From Prevotella vespertina (GTDB taxonomy: Bacteria; Bacteroidota; Bacteroidia; Bacteroidales; Bacteroidaceae): a DNA stretch of 64,000 nucleotides. The notes under the pieces were generated by a model, which had not been told where the DNA came from, did not search any database, and saw nothing but the letters and a program-made list of their open reading frames with translations. The translations under genes were made by a program, and so were the position numbers. The stretch spans positions 281,073-345,072 of the forward strand of contig NZ_VVIQ01000003.1 in assembly GCF_009728485.1 (NCBI RefSeq), given 5' to 3'. Positions 63,714 through 64,000 of the stretch are shown piece after piece; the stretch's first letter is position 1, and each line of letters starts with the position of its first letter.

Positions 63714-63800
63714 GAAAGAAACGCCCTTCTTCATAGAAGGAAGGCATTTCTATGCAATGAAGAGAGGCTTTCTTCAAAACGAAGAAAGCCTCTCCTTTAC
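63714..63800. repeat. Family C repeats near the right edge
   Basis: AGAAACGCCCTTCTTCATAG and GAAGGAAGGCATTTCTATGC form one stem. AGAGGCTTTCTT and AAGAAAGCCTCT form a second (63762-63795), followed by CCTTTAC. The rest of 63520-64000 shows no supported gene; a minus-strand frame of about 25 codons near 63870-63940 is too short to call. Confidence 0.65.
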
Positions 63801-64000
63801 TTGTAGACATTAGTCACTTCTTCCATACAAGGAAGCTATATGGTGACTTCAGGAAACCTTCTTACCTATAAAACCTCAAATCCGCAACTAAGCCCTTGAA
63901 GGTTCTTATTGCGTTTACACGTCCTCTCATTACTGAATTTGCAGATAATTTGAACTTGAAGCACCCACTTCTGCCTACAATATCCCCTTACCCCACAATG

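Noticed and set aside
63860..64000. Transposase remnant on the minus strand
   Set aside because: A frame of about 25 codons with basic residues is present, but nothing specific to any transposase family could be recognised.

Overview
The window looks like chromosomal DNA of a Prevotella-type member of the Bacteroidales. The evidence is a SusC/SusD pair, a fimbrillin-family lipoprotein, two HU-HIG type DNA-binding proteins, many lipobox-bearing lipoproteins, moderate-to-low G+C, and repeated use of the Bacteroidetes -7 promoter element TAnnTTTG upstream of genes on both strands. No rRNA, tRNA, CRISPR array, phage or complete insertion sequence was seen. Species assignment is not possible from sequence reading alone.

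Layout. 0-8 kb: a partial Kdo transferase gene leaving the left edge, an outer-membrane barrel protein, pepD and a flippase-like membrane protein (minus), then rsmA-msrC, frr and rsgA (plus), followed by a 240-bp tandem repeat. 8-11 kb: a fimbrillin locus on the minus strand (HU-HIG gene, fimbrillin lipoprotein, 56-aa peptide gene, weak terminator, and a small ORF carrying a (CT)17 tract). 11-16.3 kb: minus-strand lysS-gpsA-pgi-HAD phosphatase cluster. 16.7-23.2 kb: menaquinone cluster (thioesterase, menF, menD, menB, menC, menE) interrupted by a GxxExxY gene remnant. 23.2-31.4 kb: a lipoprotein, corA with a structured leader, a DUF349 protein, rsfS, ftsH, cdsA. 31.5-40.2 kb: SprT-like protein and a small polysaccharide-utilisation locus (SusD, SusC, divergent secreted GH2 beta-galactosidase). 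40.5-49 kb: secreted C1 peptidase, an ABC-ATPase/GIN-lipoprotein/permease/GntR operon, a transglutaminase-like protein, cutC. 49-56.6 kb: recA, a carboxynorspermidine-dehydrogenase-like gene, a conserved hypothetical, a second HU-HIG gene, alaS and a MerR regulator. 56.7-63.5 kb: a minus-strand TonB receptor operon with two related lipoproteins and a DUF4876 lipoprotein.

The intergenic DNA carries most of the unexplained structure. Three unrelated arrays, each with a 22-bp period, lie upstream of different genes (SprT-like, second HU-HIG, DUF4876 lipoprotein). Three families of dispersed palindromic repeats fill many gaps, and one family appears to have inserted twice into the coding N-terminus of the HAD phosphatase. 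The CT tract upstream of the fimbrillin locus is placed so that one extra repeat unit would open a frame running through a terminator-like hairpin and ending just before the fimbrillin-linked peptide gene. The corA leader encodes an 11-residue peptide followed by two mutually exclusive hairpins, the second covering the start region. These are the strongest candidates for undescribed regulation in the window.
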